A DNA stretch of 64,000 bases, taken from Candidatus Burkholderia verschuerenii (lineage in GTDB: Bacteria; Pseudomonadota; Gammaproteobacteria; Burkholderiales; Burkholderiaceae). Shown one piece after another: positions 45,278-55,172 of this stretch. The first letter of the stretch is position 1; each line of letters begins with the position of its first letter. Position numbers and translations under genes: made by a program. Under the pieces are notes generated by a model. It made no database searches. It saw only the letters and a list, made by a program, of their open reading frames with translations, and had not been told where the DNA came from. The stretch spans positions 1-64,000 of the forward strand of contig NZ_LFJJ01000003.1 of the NCBI RefSeq assembly GCF_001189365.1. Direction: 5' to 3'.

Positions 45278-46085
45278 GTGGATCACAGCGTGCTACAACT
45301 AAAAGAAATCACGCTATGCGCGGCCGATTCGATCAACCCATCGGTGGCCGCGCGTGCGCTCGACATTTCAATGACGCATTGCGAGTTCGGGGATGCGATT
45401 TTGTTTACCGATCGGCCGGTGCCTTGCAAGGCACGCATCGTTCCGATCGAGCCGATGCGATGCATCGCCGACTACAACCAGTTCATGTTGAAACAGTTGA
45501 AGGAATTTATCCGGACTCCGTGGGTGCTGGTCGTTCAGTGGGACGGCTATGTGTTGAATCCGTCGGAGTGGCGGGACGAGTTTCTCGAATACGACTATAT
45601 CGGTGCACGCTGGCCCGGCTTTCCACCCGGTCTTTCAGTGGGAAACGGTGGCTTCTCCTTGCGATCCGCCCGGTTGCTGGAACTCACCGCATCCGACGAG
45701 TTTCCAACCGACGGATCGGCGCCGGAAGATGCGCTGATCGGGCGACAGTGGCGCGCCGATCTCGAATCCAAGCATGCAATCCGATTCGCACCCGAGGCGC
45801 TGGCAGACCGCTTTTCGATCGAAGGTGTACAAGCCGTCTACAAGCCGTTTGGCTTCCACGGCGTGAGCAATTTGTTGTGGGTGAGCGGTCCGGCGGAATG
45901 GTCCGCCATCATCCAGTCGCTCGAAACGCGCTCGTTCACTTCGATTGGATTGGTGAACGCACTTCGCTTGTTGACCGAGTTTGGCCGCACGTCGTGCGTG
46001 CGGGTGACTTATGCGCGCATCCGCGAAACAGCCGACACGCACGAGATCATCCGTAGTCTAGTGGTCTGTAGTATGGGTTTCGAGG
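45278..46085 (+). CDS. DUF5672-family protein, 3' end fused to the mntH remnant
   Basis: GTG 45278 (or GTG 45290) opens a frame with DUF5672 features: [52 protein letters not shown] and [16 protein letters not shown], then [23 protein letters not shown]5672 proteins are glycosyltransferase-like, often in polysaccharide contexts. The frame does not stop at a normal end. After [15 protein letters not shown] it runs directly into an NRAMP transporter and stops at 46333. The segment before 45278 is AT-rich compared with its surroundings. The end coordinate is an estimated junction. Confidence 0.7.
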
Positions 46086-46089
46086 TGGC

Positions 46090-47220
46090 TCTGAATCTCG
46101 TCGTCGTGCTGTCGAGTCTCGCGGCAATGGTCCTGCAATGTCTGTCGATGCGTCTGGGCATCGTCACGGGACAGGACCTCGCGCAGTTGTCGCGCGAGCG
46201 GTATTCGAAGCCCGTCGCGAATGCGCAATGGGCGCTCGCCGAGTTGTCGATCATTGCGTGCGATCTCGCCGAAGTGCTCGGCGGCGCGCTCGCGTTTCAC
46301 CTGCTGTTCGGCGTGTCGCGTTGTGGGGCGTGATTCTCACCGCGTTCGATACGCTGATCGTGCTCGGCCTCAAGGGCAAGAATTTTCGCGATCTCGAAGC
46401 CATCATGCTCGGGCTGATCGCGACCATCGGCGTGGGTTATATCGTCGAACTCGCGCTGGTGAAGCCGCATTGGCCGGCGGTGGCGGCAGGGCTGGTGCCG
46501 TCGCTTAGCACCTTGTCGGAGCGCGAGCCCTTGTATCTCGCCATCGGCATTCTCGGTGCAACGGTGATGCCGCATAACCTCTATCTGCACTCGTCGATCG
46601 TGCAGACGCGCGTGGTCAAGCGCGATACGAAGAGTCTCGCGTCGGCCGTCGGGCTCTCGCGGCTCGATACCATCGTGTCGCTGATGCTCGCGCTGCTCAT
46701 CAACGCGGCGATCCTGATTCTGGCCGCATCCGCGTTTCATGCGACCGGGCACACGCAAGTCACCGAGATCGAGGATGCCTACAAGCTGCTCGCGCCGATC
46801 GTCGGCAGCGGGCTCGCGGCGATTCTATTCGCCGTCACCTTGTTCGCGTCGGGACAAAGCTCGACCTTCACCGGCACTATCGCCGGGCAGGTGATCATGG
46901 AAGGCTTTCTGCGGCTGAAAATTCCGTGCTATCAGCGTCGCCTGATCACACGCGTGCTTGCACTGGTGCCCGCGTTGATCGGCGTGTATCTGATGGGCAA
47001 CGGCGCGGTCGGCAAGCTGCTGGTCGCGAGTCAGGTCATGTTGAGTCTTCAATTGCCGTTCGCGCTGTATCCGCTGATCCGCATGACGAGCGATCGCGCG
47101 CTGATGGGGCAATTCGCCAATGCGCCGCATATGAAGCTGCTGGCGTGGCTGCTGTTCGTGGTGATCAGTGCGGCGAATATCTGGCTCGTCGTGCAGACGG
47201 CGACCGACTGGTTCGCCTAA
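46090..47220 (+). pseudogene. mntH: NRAMP manganese transporter, 5'-deleted and frameshifted
   Basis: NRAMP sequence begins in the middle of an early helix ([20 protein letters not shown], then [15 protein letters not shown]) without the first helix and its DPGN metal motif. About 90 N-terminal residues are missing. A second lesion at about 46319 shifts the frame. The remainder ([36 protein letters not shown] with the metal-binding MPH; SGQSSTFTGTIAGQVIMEG) goes on to TAA 47218-47220. NRAMP proteins import Mn2+/Fe2+ with protons. Without the DPGN helix it cannot transport. Confidence 0.85.
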
Positions 47221-47287
47221 AGGCAAACGCCATGCATTCGCGAGAATGCATGGCGTCGTGCTTGCAGCGTACCGCGCAGAAGCAGGC

Positions 47288-48340
47288 TTATTTCACCACT
47301 TCAACCGGCGCGGTCGATTTCGCGGCGACAGGCACCGGCGTCGTCGGCTTCGCGACCGCATTCACCGGCGCCGCCGATTTCGCCGCGACGGCCGCGGGAA
47401 TCGCGTTTTGCGGCGGCAGCGTTTCATCGACCGTCGTGCGACCGCCGTCCTTGAAGAACGCTTCTTCGGCCGCCTTGTTCAGTACCAGAATACTGATGCG
47501 TCGATTGGTCGGCTCGTCCTTCACGTCCTTGTTGAGCGGCAGCGCATCGGCAAGGCCGCGCACTTGCAGCACCTTGCTTTCGTTCATGCCGCCTTGCACC
47601 AGCGCACGACGCGCGGCATTGGCACGCTCGCTCGACAGTTCCCAGTTCGAAAAGCCGGTCTGTCCGCCCGAGTAGGGCACCGCATCCGTGTGACCCGCGA
47701 GCGACACGCGATTGTCCACGTCGTTCAACGTCGAGCCGATATTGGTCAGGATCGTCGTCGCATAGCTCTCGAGGCGATAGCTGCCCGAGGCGAACTTCGG
47801 CCGATTGAGTGCATCGACGATTTCGATGCGCAGGCCTTCGCTCGTGATCGCGATGCGAATCTGATCCTTGAACGCCTTCAGCGCGGGCGTCACTTCGATC
47901 AGCGACGTCAGCTTCTGCTTGAGCTGCTGCAGACGCTGCTTGTCCAGATCGTTCAGGCTCGCGCGCTGCACGGAGGGCGTCGCGGGCGGCGTCGGTTGCG
48001 CCTGCGTCTTGTTCGACTCGCCGGGACGCGAGCTCGACAGACTGTCGCCGCCGCCGTTGACGATGCTCGTGTGATGCGCCGCGCCGCCCTGATCGCCAAA
48101 CAACGCGGACAGCGGCGTGTTGAAGTACGCCTCGATGCCTTCCTTGTCGTACTTCGACGTGGAGCCGAGCAGCCACATCAGCAGGAAGAACGCCATCATC
48201 GCGGTGACGAAGTCGGCGTAAGCGATCTTCCATGCACCGCCGTGGTGGCCGTGTCCGTGCGCCTTCTTCTTGCGCTTCACGATGATCGTGGGCGCGAGCA
48301 CGGATTGCATCGGGTCGCGTGATTGCTGTTTCTCTGCCAT
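47288..48340 (-). CDS. motB: Flagellar motor stator protein MotB
   Basis: A 350-residue protein with a single TM near residue 45-60 containing the proton-binding Asp (AYADFVTAMMAFFLLMWLL) and an OmpA-like peptidoglycan-binding domain (RVSLAGHTDAVPY, WELSSERANAARRALVQGG, NRRISILVL). The Ala/Pro/Lys/Val-rich C-terminal tail (about residues 315-350) is longer than usual. It anchors the stator to the cell wall. Follows motA by 43 bp. Confidence 0.94.
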   Translation of the reverse strand: MAEKQQSRDPMQSVLAPTIIVKRKKKAHGHGHHGGAWKIAYADFVTAMMAFFLLMWLLGSTSKYDKEGIEAYFNTPLSALFGDQGGAAHHTSIVNGGGDSLSSSRPGESNKTQAQPTPPATPSVQRASLNDLDKQRLQQLKQKLTSLIEVTPALKAFKDQIRIAITSEGLRIEIVDALNRPKFASGSYRLESYATTILTNIGSTLNDVDNRVSLAGHTDAVPYSGGQTGFSNWELSSERANAARRALVQGGMNESKVLQVRGLADALPLNKDVKDEPTNRRISILVLNKAAEEAFFKDGGRTTVDETLPPQNAIPAAVAAKSAAPVNAVAKPTTPVPVAAKSTAPVEVVK

Positions 48341-48383
48341 GTCTTTAAGCCGGGAATAGAGCCGTTAAGCGAGGATAAATGTC

Positions 48384-49253
48384 TTAAGCCGACTTCGGCA
48401 TCTTGTTCGCACGCACGGCTTCGTCGAGTTCCTTGAAGCTCGGACGATCGGCGGTGAACAGTACCTTGCGGCCGAATTCGACGGCGACGGTCGGCGCGTA
48501 GCCGTTCATCGACGCGAGCAGCACAGCCTTGACGCACTGGAACGGCTTGGATTCGGCGGCGGCCTTGGCGTTGAGCACGTCGGCGAGCGGGCCGATAAAG
48601 CCGTACGCCAGCAAAATGCCGAGGAACGTACCGACCAGCGCGGCCGCGATCATTTCGCCGAGCACGGCGGGCGGCCCGCCCACGGAGCCCATCGTGTGAA
48701 CCACGCCCATCACCGCGGCGACGATACCGAATGCCGGCAGGCCGTCGGCCATCTTCTGGATCGCGTTCGCGGCGATCGCGCCTTCGGCGTGATGCGTCTC
48801 GAGTTCTTCGTCCATCAGATCCTGCATTTCCATCGCGTTGACGTTGCCCGCGGACATCATGCGCAGATAGTCGACGATAAATTCGAGCAGATGGTTATCG
48901 GCCATCACGTGCTCGTACTTCTGGAACGTGGGGCTGTTTTCCGGCGCGTCGACGTCGGCTTCGAGCGCCATCATGCCTTCCTTGCGCGCCTTCTGAAGCA
49001 GTTCGTACAGCAGCGCGATCAGCGAAAGATACTTTTCCTTCGTGTAGCCGCCGCCCTTGAACGCTTTCGGGAACGTTTCCATCGTTTTCTTGAGCGTGGA
49101 CGTCGGGTTCGACACGACGAACGCGCCCAGCGCCGCGCCGAAAATACACACCAGCTCGAACGGCTGCATGAGCGCGGCGAGGTGACCGCCTTCCGCCACA
49201 TAACTGCCGATCACGCAACCGATGATCACCACCCAACCGATAATGACAAACAT
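48384..49253 (-). CDS. motA: Flagellar motor stator protein MotA
   Basis: A 289-residue protein with four TMs. TM1 begins MFVIIGWVVIIGCVIGSYVA, the cytoplasmic loop is RKEGMMALEADVDAPENSPT, and TM3-4 contain ADGLPAFGIVAAVMGVVHTM and ALVGTFLGILLAYGFIGPL. It forms the proton channel with MotB. ATG 49253 has a ggagaaat site. A FliA-type promoter lies about 100 bp upstream. Confidence 0.95.
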   Translation of the reverse strand: MFVIIGWVVIIGCVIGSYVAEGGHLAALMQPFELVCIFGAALGAFVVSNPTSTLKKTMETFPKAFKGGGYTKEKYLSLIALLYELLQKARKEGMMALEADVDAPENSPTFQKYEHVMADNHLLEFIVDYLRMMSAGNVNAMEMQDLMDEELETHHAEGAIAANAIQKMADGLPAFGIVAAVMGVVHTMGSVGGPPAVLGEMIAAALVGTFLGILLAYGFIGPLADVLNAKAAAESKPFQCVKAVLLASMNGYAPTVAVEFGRKVLFTADRPSFKELDEAVRANKMPKSA

Positions 49254-49280
49254 GATTTCTCCGCTAAATGTCTGCGTCGT

Positions 49281-49325
49281 GAGCCGTGCGTGCTCGAATT
49301 CGGGGTTTTCAAGGGCGCACGGCTC
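49281..49325. repeat. 10-bp inverted repeat in the motA leader
   Basis: gagccgtgcg (49281-49290) and cgcacggctc (49316-49325) are perfect complements with a 25-base gap, between the predicted sigma-28 start and motA. It could be an RNA hairpin in the leader. Confidence 0.5.
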
Positions 49326-49355
49326 GCGACACACAGGTTCCCTTGATGTGCGCTT

Positions 49356-49383
49356 TTAACGGCTTGGGACAGTTGGAGATTTA
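49356..49383 (-). promoter_or_regulatory. Candidate sigma-28 (FliA) promoter of motAB
   Basis: On the minus strand TAAA, 16 bases, GCCGTTAA. The -10 matches 7 of 8 positions of GCCGATAA; the spacing is one base longer than the usual 15. Position upstream of motA fits late flagellar control. Confidence 0.6.
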
Positions 49384-49503
49384 GGGTAAGGGGCAAAGAT
49401 TTCTTAGCAAATGTTTGCGAGGTAAGAATTTCCTCGCCCAATTTGCCGATCTGACCTGCGAGGTAATGGAAATGACGACGTCGCCTGCACTACGATGGAG
49501 CGC

Positions 49504-50326
49504 ATGAACTCGACCCTTTTTCGCACGACGATGCCCGCGCCGGTCGGCGAGTTATTGCGCGACTGGCGGCAAAAGCGGCGCATGAGCCAGCTCGATCTGG
49601 CGGGCGTGGCGGATGTCTCGACGCGGCATCTGAGCTTCGTCGAATCCGGGCGCTCGCTGCCGAGCCGCGACATGCTGATGCGCCTGGCCGAGCGGCTCGA
49701 CGTGCCGTTGCGCGAGCGCAATATGCTGTTGGTCGCGGCGGGCTACGCGCCGTTTGTATCGCGAACGGCCGTTCGCCGATCCGCAACTCGATACCGCGCG
49801 CCGAGCCGTGGAACGCGTGTTGAAGGCTCACGAGCCGTATCCGGCGCTTGCTGTGGACCGGCACTGGACGATGATCGCGGCGAATGCGGCGCTCGGGCCG
49901 CTGGTGGCATCGGCGGATGCATCGCTGCTGGTGCCGCCGGTCAACGTGTTGCGGCTGTCGATGCATCCGCGCGGATTATCGAACGCGATCGACAACTGGC
50001 ACGAATGGCGCGCGCATTTGCTGGCGCGCGTTCGGCGTCAGATCGACGCCTCGGGCGATGCCACGCTCGTCGCGCTGCTAGAGGAGTTGGCAGCCTATCC
50101 CGCGCCGCCGCATGCCCGCGACGACGCGCGCGGCGAGCCCGATCCGGTGCTCGTGCCGCTGCGCTTGCGCACGCCGCACGGCTTATTGTCGTTCGTCAGC
50201 ACGACGACCGTGTTCGGCACGCTGGTGGACATCACGCTATCGGAACTGGCGATCGAAGCCTTCTTTCCCGCCGACGACGCCACGGCTGACGCCATGCGCG
50301 CCGCCGCCGACGCGCGTCGCGGATGA
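49504..50326 (+). pseudogene. XRE-family regulator with MmyB-like ligand domain, frameshifted
   Basis: ATG 49504 has a tggag site. The HTH (LDLAGVADVSTRHLSFVESG; SRDMLMRLAERLDVPLRERN) is in the first frame up to AAGYAP. An extra T in ttt at 49753-49755 shifts the frame. The C-terminal MmyB-type domain (LYRERPFADPQLDTARRAVE; AVDRHWTMIAANAALGPLV; LSFVSTTTVFGTLVDITLSE) continues in the next frame to TGA 50324-50326. Intact, it is about 273 residues. The family regulates adjacent genes. As read it has only the DNA-binding part with a changed tail. Confidence 0.85.
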
Positions 50327-50460
50327 GCATTGCATCGCGGACCGCAAGCTTACAGAATTGAACCTGTCGACGGCGCGCGAATCAATCAGGGAACGGAGTG
50401 TGCTTTATGCACACTCGACGGCGTCCTCAGGCTTTTGTCCAACCAACCCGGAAGGCAGCG

Positions 50461-50733
50461 ATGATTCAGACATTCGAACAAGTAATCGGCGGCCAGACGA
50501 TGCAGTTCTGCGCCAGCATCGCGGAAGGCGGCGGCCCGCCGCGCGTGATCATCAGTCAGGCGGAATCGGCCAAGTCGTTGGTGATCGTCGAAGTGGGCGG
50601 CATCATCGGCGCGATCAAGGCGGAAGTCGAAGCGCCCGACAGTTTCGTCGCGGATGCCGTGCGTCATGCGCAGCAGGAAGCGCTGATCGAGCGTGCGCTC
50701 GAAACCGGCACGGTGCAGACCACCAAGCTGTAG
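50461..50733 (+). CDS. Conserved hypothetical protein (90 aa)
   Basis: ATG 50461 follows ggaaggcagcg. No membrane segment or signal peptide, no cysteine cluster; one Cys in TMQFCASIAEGGG. The core is beta-rich (PRVIISQAESAKSLVIVEVG, GGIIGAIKAEVEAP) and the end is helical. No family recognised. A strong hairpin follows at 50759. Confidence 0.7.
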   Translation: MIQTFEQVIGGQTMQFCASIAEGGGPPRVIISQAESAKSLVIVEVGGIIGAIKAEVEAPDSFVADAVRHAQQEALIERALETGTVQTTKL

Positions 50734-50758
50734 GCCAATTCGACAACCAAACGCGACA

Positions 50759-50782
50759 ATGCCCGCGCAACTACGCGGGCAT
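50759..50782. terminator. Terminator hairpin after the 50461 gene
   Basis: A 9-bp stem atgcccgcg / cgcgggcat with a 6-base loop, followed by cgttgttt. It lies between convergent genes. Confidence 0.7.
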
Positions 50783-50788
50783 CGTTGT

Positions 50789-50958
50789 TTAAAGACGCGG
50801 TTCGCCGTTCTTCGGATCGGCGGGACGATCGGCGTCGCGGAATCGGGGCCGTCGGGCAGATCGGGATCGTCGGGATTCGGCGGGGCGTCCGGGTCGAGCA
50901 ACTTGTCGGGATCGGGTTCGATCGGCTCCTCGGGGGAGCGGGACATCAGCGAGGTCAT
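50789..50958 (-). pseudogene. Small acidic Pro/Asp-rich protein, frameshifted
   Basis: ATG 50958 has a ctggagaa site and encodes MTSLMSRSPEEPIEPDPDKL, then DPDAPPNPDDPDLPDGPD. The frame is lost at about 50837-50842. A second frame supplies RDADRPADPKNGEPRL and the stop at 50789-50791. Intact length is about 56 residues; similar Asp/Pro-rich small proteins occur in Burkholderia. Function unknown and likely disordered. Confidence 0.55.
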
Positions 50959-51012
50959 GGTCGGTTCTCCAGAAAGGTCCGGGACTCGCTAAGCGCGTTG
51001 CAACGGGCGTTC

Positions 51013-52503
51013 CTACTCCGTCGCGGGCGTCCCGCGGCTGCTTTTGTCCGGCGTCGGCTTCGGCGTCACGTTTTGCACGCGGCGCGCGATCAGTGCCGCG
51101 ACGATCAGCAGCGCCACCGAAATGCCCGCTGACCAGCGCACCGCATCGACGATCTGCGCGATCGCCGCGCCTTCCGCCGCTTCCACGTTGCCGGCAAGCG
51201 CGCCGAAGGCCGCCACGCCGATCGCGCCCGCCGCCTGGCGCGCCGTATTCAGCACCGCCGATGCCGTTCCCGCGCGTTCCTGTCCCACCGTGCCGAGCAG
51301 CGCCGTCGTCATCGCCGGAACGGCCACGCCCATGCCGGAAGGAATCAGCAGGAACGGCAGCAGCAGTGCGACGGTGGGCGTCGACGGGCCGACGAACATC
51401 AGCGCGGCGAAACCGGCGGCGTCGAGCAGCGCGCCGAGAATCATCGGCGGACGCGAGCCGAAACGGGCCGTCAGCGGGCCGCTCGCCAGATTCGACAGCA
51501 GGAAGCCGCCCGTCAACGGCAGAAACGCCAGGCCCGTCTGCAGCGGCGTATGGCCGAGCACACGTTGCAGATACAGACTCAGCACGAACACCATCCCGTA
51601 GTAAGTCAGATTCACGCCGATGCCGAACGCCGTCGCCGCGCTGAACGTGCGCTCGGAGAACAGCGAAAGCGGCAGCATCGGCGCGGGCGTGCGCCGTTCG
51701 ATGGCGATAAACGCCGCCGCCGACGCGCACGTCAGCACGATCCCGCCGATCACCAACGGATGCGCGATGCCGAGCGGACGCATCTCGATCACCGAACCGA
51801 CGAAGGCCGTCAGCGCGACGATCGCGAACGCCTGACCGGGCAGATCGACGCCACCGGCATGCGCGGGCCGGTCGCGGCGGCGCGGCGGTTTTACGTCGTC
51901 GACCCAGGCACACGTTGCCGCGATGCCCGCCACGTACAGCAGCGGCACATTCACCCAGAAGATGCTGCGCCAGCCGAACGCGGCGATCAGCAAGCCGCCC
52001 GCGATCGGTCCCGACGCGATCGAGATCGATCCCGCCGCCGTCCACAGGCCTACCGCGCGGGCGCGCACGCCGCGCTCGTTGCCGCAGGCGGCGTTCAGCA
52101 GCGCGAGCGAATTGGGCAGCATCGCGGCCGCGCCGACGCCCTGAATCGCGCGGGCCGCGACCAGTTGCGCGGCATCGCGCGAAAAGGCGCACAGCAGCGA
52201 CGCCAGCGCGAACAACGCGAGGCCGCCGACGAACAGCCGTCGCGCGCCGAAGCGATCGCCGAGCGAGCCCGCCGAGAGCATCAGCGCGGAAAAGGCGAGC
52301 GCGTAGCTATCGACGGTCCATTGCAGGCTGGCGACGCTCGCGTGCAGATCGCGCCCGATGCTCGACAGCGCGACATTGACGATCGACACGTCCAGTTGCG
52401 ACACCACGAAACCGACGCTGGTCGCGGTGACGGTGAGAATCTGCCGCGCCGACAGGCGCGACGCCGGGGAATGAGCGGAAAGGTTCGAGTTCATGCCGTT
52501 CAT
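51013..52503 (-). CDS. MFS drug efflux transporter (DHA2, EmrB/QacA family)
   Basis: A 496-residue protein with 14 predicted membrane helices. TM1 has the DHA2 signature VVSQLDVSIVNVALSSIGRD; motif A is GSLGDRFGARRLFVGG, and motif C is GSISIASGPIAGGLLIAAFG. The family exports hydrophobic drugs by proton antiport. Start ATG 52503 or 52494. The frame is intact. No regulator is directly adjacent except the broken XRE gene. Confidence 0.9.
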   Translation of the reverse strand: MNGMNSNLSAHSPASRLSARQILTVTATSVGFVVSQLDVSIVNVALSSIGRDLHASVASLQWTVDSYALAFSALMLSAGSLGDRFGARRLFVGGLALFALASLLCAFSRDAAQLVAARAIQGVGAAAMLPNSLALLNAACGNERGVRARAVGLWTAAGSISIASGPIAGGLLIAAFGWRSIFWVNVPLLYVAGIAATCAWVDDVKPPRRRDRPAHAGGVDLPGQAFAIVALTAFVGSVIEMRPLGIAHPLVIGGIVLTCASAAAFIAIERRTPAPMLPLSLFSERTFSAATAFGIGVNLTYYGMVFVLSLYLQRVLGHTPLQTGLAFLPLTGGFLLSNLASGPLTARFGSRPPMILGALLDAAGFAALMFVGPSTPTVALLLPFLLIPSGMGVAVPAMTTALLGTVGQERAGTASAVLNTARQAAGAIGVAAFGALAGNVEAAEGAAIAQIVDAVRWSAGISVALLIVAALIARRVQNVTPKPTPDKSSRGTPATE

Positions 52504-52547
52504 CGTAGGCGCGTGGCGCGCGCGATGTTTCGGCCTCGGGTGAAATG

Positions 52548-52576
52548 AAAAAAGCGCACCGGAATGCGGTGCGCTT
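52548..52576 (-). terminator. Terminator of the 52619 MFS gene
   Basis: On the minus strand, stem aagcgcaccg / cggtgcgctt (10 bp, loop of 5) is followed by a T run, from plus-strand A residues 52548-52553. It ends the transcript coming from 53911. Confidence 0.75.
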
Positions 52577-52604
52577 CGTGGGTCTTACATCGTGGGTCTT
52601 ACAT
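52577..52604. repeat. 14-bp perfect tandem duplication
   Basis: cgtgggtcttacat occurs twice back to back at 52577-52590 and 52591-52604, just after the stop of the MFS gene. Confidence 0.9.
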
Positions 52605-52618
52605 ATAGATCAGACGAA

Positions 52619-53911
52619 TCAGTGCGTGTCCGGCGTGTGTTTGATTAACAGCGTCGTCAGCGCACCGATCACGCACAGCGCGCCGACATACATCACCGGG
52701 GCGAGCGGGCTGGATTTCATCATCAGCGACACGACGATCGGCGTCAGGCCGCCGAACACCGCGTAGGCGACGTTGTACGAGAACGAGATGCCCGAGAGAA
52801 GCGCACGGCGGCCGGGAACGACTTGACCATCACGAACGGAATCGCGCCGATCACGCCGACGAAAAAGCCCGCCAGCGCGTACCACGGCAGCAGCGTCGAG
52901 GCATCGAGCGCGACTTGCTGGAACATCAGGTAGTACGACACGGCCAGCGCGATACCGTCGACGAAGATCGTCTTGCCCGCGCCGATGCGGCCCGCGATCG
53001 CGCCCACCAGCACGCAGCCGATGGTCAGGCACAGCGTCGCCGCGCAATTGGCGACCAGCACCGTCGCCGGCGCGATGTGGAACTGCTTCTGCAACAGCGT
53101 CGGCGTCATCAGAATCACGACGACGATGGCCGCCGACAACATCCAAGTCAGCAGCATCGAGATGATCACGGCGCGGCCGTGGTCGCGCAGCACGGCCTTG
53201 AGCGGAATCTCGGCGGCCAGCGACAGTTCGGCGAACACCGGCGTCTCATGCAGCCAGCGACGCAGATACACCGAGCACAGGCCGAACAGACCACACAGAA
53301 GGAACGGCAGACGCCAGGCGAAATCCGCGACCTGATCCGCCGCGAAGTTCTTATTTGATGCCCGTCGCGATCAGCGAGCCGAGCAGGATGCCCGCCGTGA
53401 GACCCGCCGTCAGCGTGCCGCAGGCATAGCCGACGTGACGTCCCGGCACATGCTCCGACACGAACACCCACGCGCCCGGCACTTCGCCGCCGACGGCCGC
53501 GCCTTGCATCACGCGGAACAGCAAGAGGAGCACGGGCGCCATCAGGCCGATCGACGCATAGGTCGGCAGCAGGCCCATCAGCAGCGTGGGCACGGACATC
53601 AGCAGCACGGAGAGCGTGAACATGCGCTTGCGGCCGAGCAGATCGCCGAAGTGCGCCATGATGATGCCGCCCAGCGGCCGTGCCAGATAACCCGCCGCGA
53701 AGATGCCGAAAGTCTGCAACTGACGCAGCCAGTCGGGAATCGCCGCCGGGAAGAACAGCTGGCCGATCACCGGCGCGAAGAACACAAAAATAATGAAGTC
53801 GTAAAACTCGAGCGCGCCGCCGAGTGCGGCGAGAACCAGCGTCTTGTAATCGCCGCGCGTGAGGGCGCGGCCGGCGGTGCGTTCGCCGCCGGAAAGAGGT
53901 GTTGCCTGCAT
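52619..53911 (-). pseudogene. MFS metabolite:proton symporter (MHS family), two frameshifts
   Basis: From ATG 53911: GGALEFYDFIIFVFFAPVIG, motif A GGIIMAHFGDLLGRKRMFTL and MQGAAVGGEVPGAWVFVSEH, typical of the MHS group (citrate, proline/betaine, alpha-ketoglutarate). One extra base in the ttt run at 53354-53356 stops the frame after IATGIK. The next part (NKNFAADQVADFAWRLPFLL to KSFPAAVRF) is in frame two. An extra ga in gagaga at 52794-52799 shifts again before SGISFSYNVAYAVFGGLTP and the stop at 52619. The substrate is not known; nearness to the hydroxyproline genes is suggestive only. Confidence 0.85.
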
Positions 53912-53912
53912 C

Positions 53913-53942
53913 GAATGAAACCCGTAGGAATGAAACCCGTAG
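53913..53942. repeat. 15-bp perfect tandem duplication before the MFS start
   Basis: gaatgaaacccgtag occurs twice in tandem at 53913-53927 and 53928-53942, directly upstream of ATG 53911. It could alter the spacing or the leader of the MFS gene. Confidence 0.9.
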
Positions 53943-54412
53943 ATAAGCCGCCATGCGCGATGCACGGCGCGGACAAGTAAACGGCTAGCGATTGCCCTGC
54001 GGGTTGTCAGACGCACCGGATGGGCGCGAAGGGAAGGACGACACGGAGGCGGCGAGTGTTGCCGCGGTCCGTCACCGCGCTGCGGTGGAAGACGGGCAGT
54101 CTGCGCGCAGCGGTCTTCGCGGCGTTTCGGTAAAAACGACGGAAGCGGGAATTCTGTGTGCCAAAGACTGCATGTTACCGGATGTAAGACGAATAAGTAC
54201 AAAAAGCGCGATAAATCCGAAGGAAAGTTGCTTCGATGCAAATATCAAGCGTTTGTCACATGCGTTGACACATTCGGACCAGTCCGATGTGAAAGGGCGA
54301 GGGCGGTCGAGAGAATGCGGGCCTGAAATTCGCCGTCTCAACTTTTTACGAGACGTCCTGCGAGGCCGGTATGCCGGCATCGCAACTCCCTAGAATGACC
54401 AGGCTTCACACT
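53943..54412. other. Intergenic between divergent genes
   Basis: About 470 bp. The AT-rich part at about 54180-54260 (with ttgaca-like cgttgacaca at 54263-54272) probably holds the promoter of the response regulator. No gene seen. Confidence 0.4.
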
Positions 54413-55156
54413 ATGCGCGTCGCCGTTTTGCAAACCGACCCGAGCTATCGGAACCTCATCAGCGATGTCGTCAAACGACTCGGCCATACCTGCGTGACTT
54501 TCGGCGATGGCCTGCTGCTGTCCAAGGCTCTTTCCCGTTCCACGGTCGATCTGCTGATCCTCGACTGGAATTCCTCGGGCCTGTGCGGGCTCGATCTGCT
54601 GAAGTCCGTGCGCTCCAGTTTCGGCGAGCGCGTGCCGGTGTTGTTCGCGACGCCGGACGGCGCCGAGCACAACATCGTCTGCGCGCTGACGGCCGGCGCG
54701 GACGATTACGTCGTCTATCCGATCCGTCCGGGCGAGTTCGGCGCGCGCGTCGAAGCGCTGTTGCGGCGCGCGTATCAGGCCAACTCGAACGCATTCCTCG
54801 AAGTCGGTCCGTACCGCTTCGATTCGCGTCAGCAGACCGTCACCGTGCGCGGCAAGCCGGTCGCGCTGAGCGGCACGCAGTTCCGTCTCGCGCAGTTGTT
54901 CTTCTCCAATATCGGCCGCGTGCTGTCGCGCGATCACATCTTCGCGATGGTCTGGGGCCGCGAGTTCCGCGAAACCACGCGCACCATCGATAGCCACGTG
55001 TCGCGTCTGCGTCTCGCGCTGGAGATCGAGCCGGTCAATCACTTCCGCCTGCAGCCGGTATACAAGAGCGGTTATCGCCTGCTTCATCTCTACGATGAAA
55101 ACGACGACCATTCCGACGACGGCGCCGACACCGAACGCGCGCAAATCGCCGCGTAA
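54413..55156 (+). CDS. OmpR-like regulator with atypical receiver
   Basis: A 247-residue protein with a degenerate receiver domain. Asp51 (LLILDWNSSG) is kept, but the N-terminal acidic pair is reduced to LQTDPSY, and the conserved Lys (usually KP) is Tyr (DDYVVYPIRPGEF). The C-terminal winged helix is normal (ALSGTQFRLAQLFFSNIGRV; TRTIDSHVSRLRLALEI; LQPVYKSGYRLL). Normal phosphorylation control is doubtful. Start ATG 54413. No partner kinase nearby. Confidence 0.88.
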   Translation: MRVAVLQTDPSYRNLISDVVKRLGHTCVTFGDGLLLSKALSRSTVDLLILDWNSSGLCGLDLLKSVRSSFGERVPVLFATPDGAEHNIVCALTAGADDYVVYPIRPGEFGARVEALLRRAYQANSNAFLEVGPYRFDSRQQTVTVRGKPVALSGTQFRLAQLFFSNIGRVLSRDHIFAMVWGREFRETTRTIDSHVSRLRLALEIEPVNHFRLQPVYKSGYRLLHLYDENDDHSDDGADTERAQIAA

Positions 55157-55172
55157 GCTGGCCGCCGCCGAA

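Noticed and set aside
52577-52604. The two 14-bp copies as the start of a CRISPR array
   Set aside because: Only two copies with no spacer and no cas genes; it is a simple tandem duplication.
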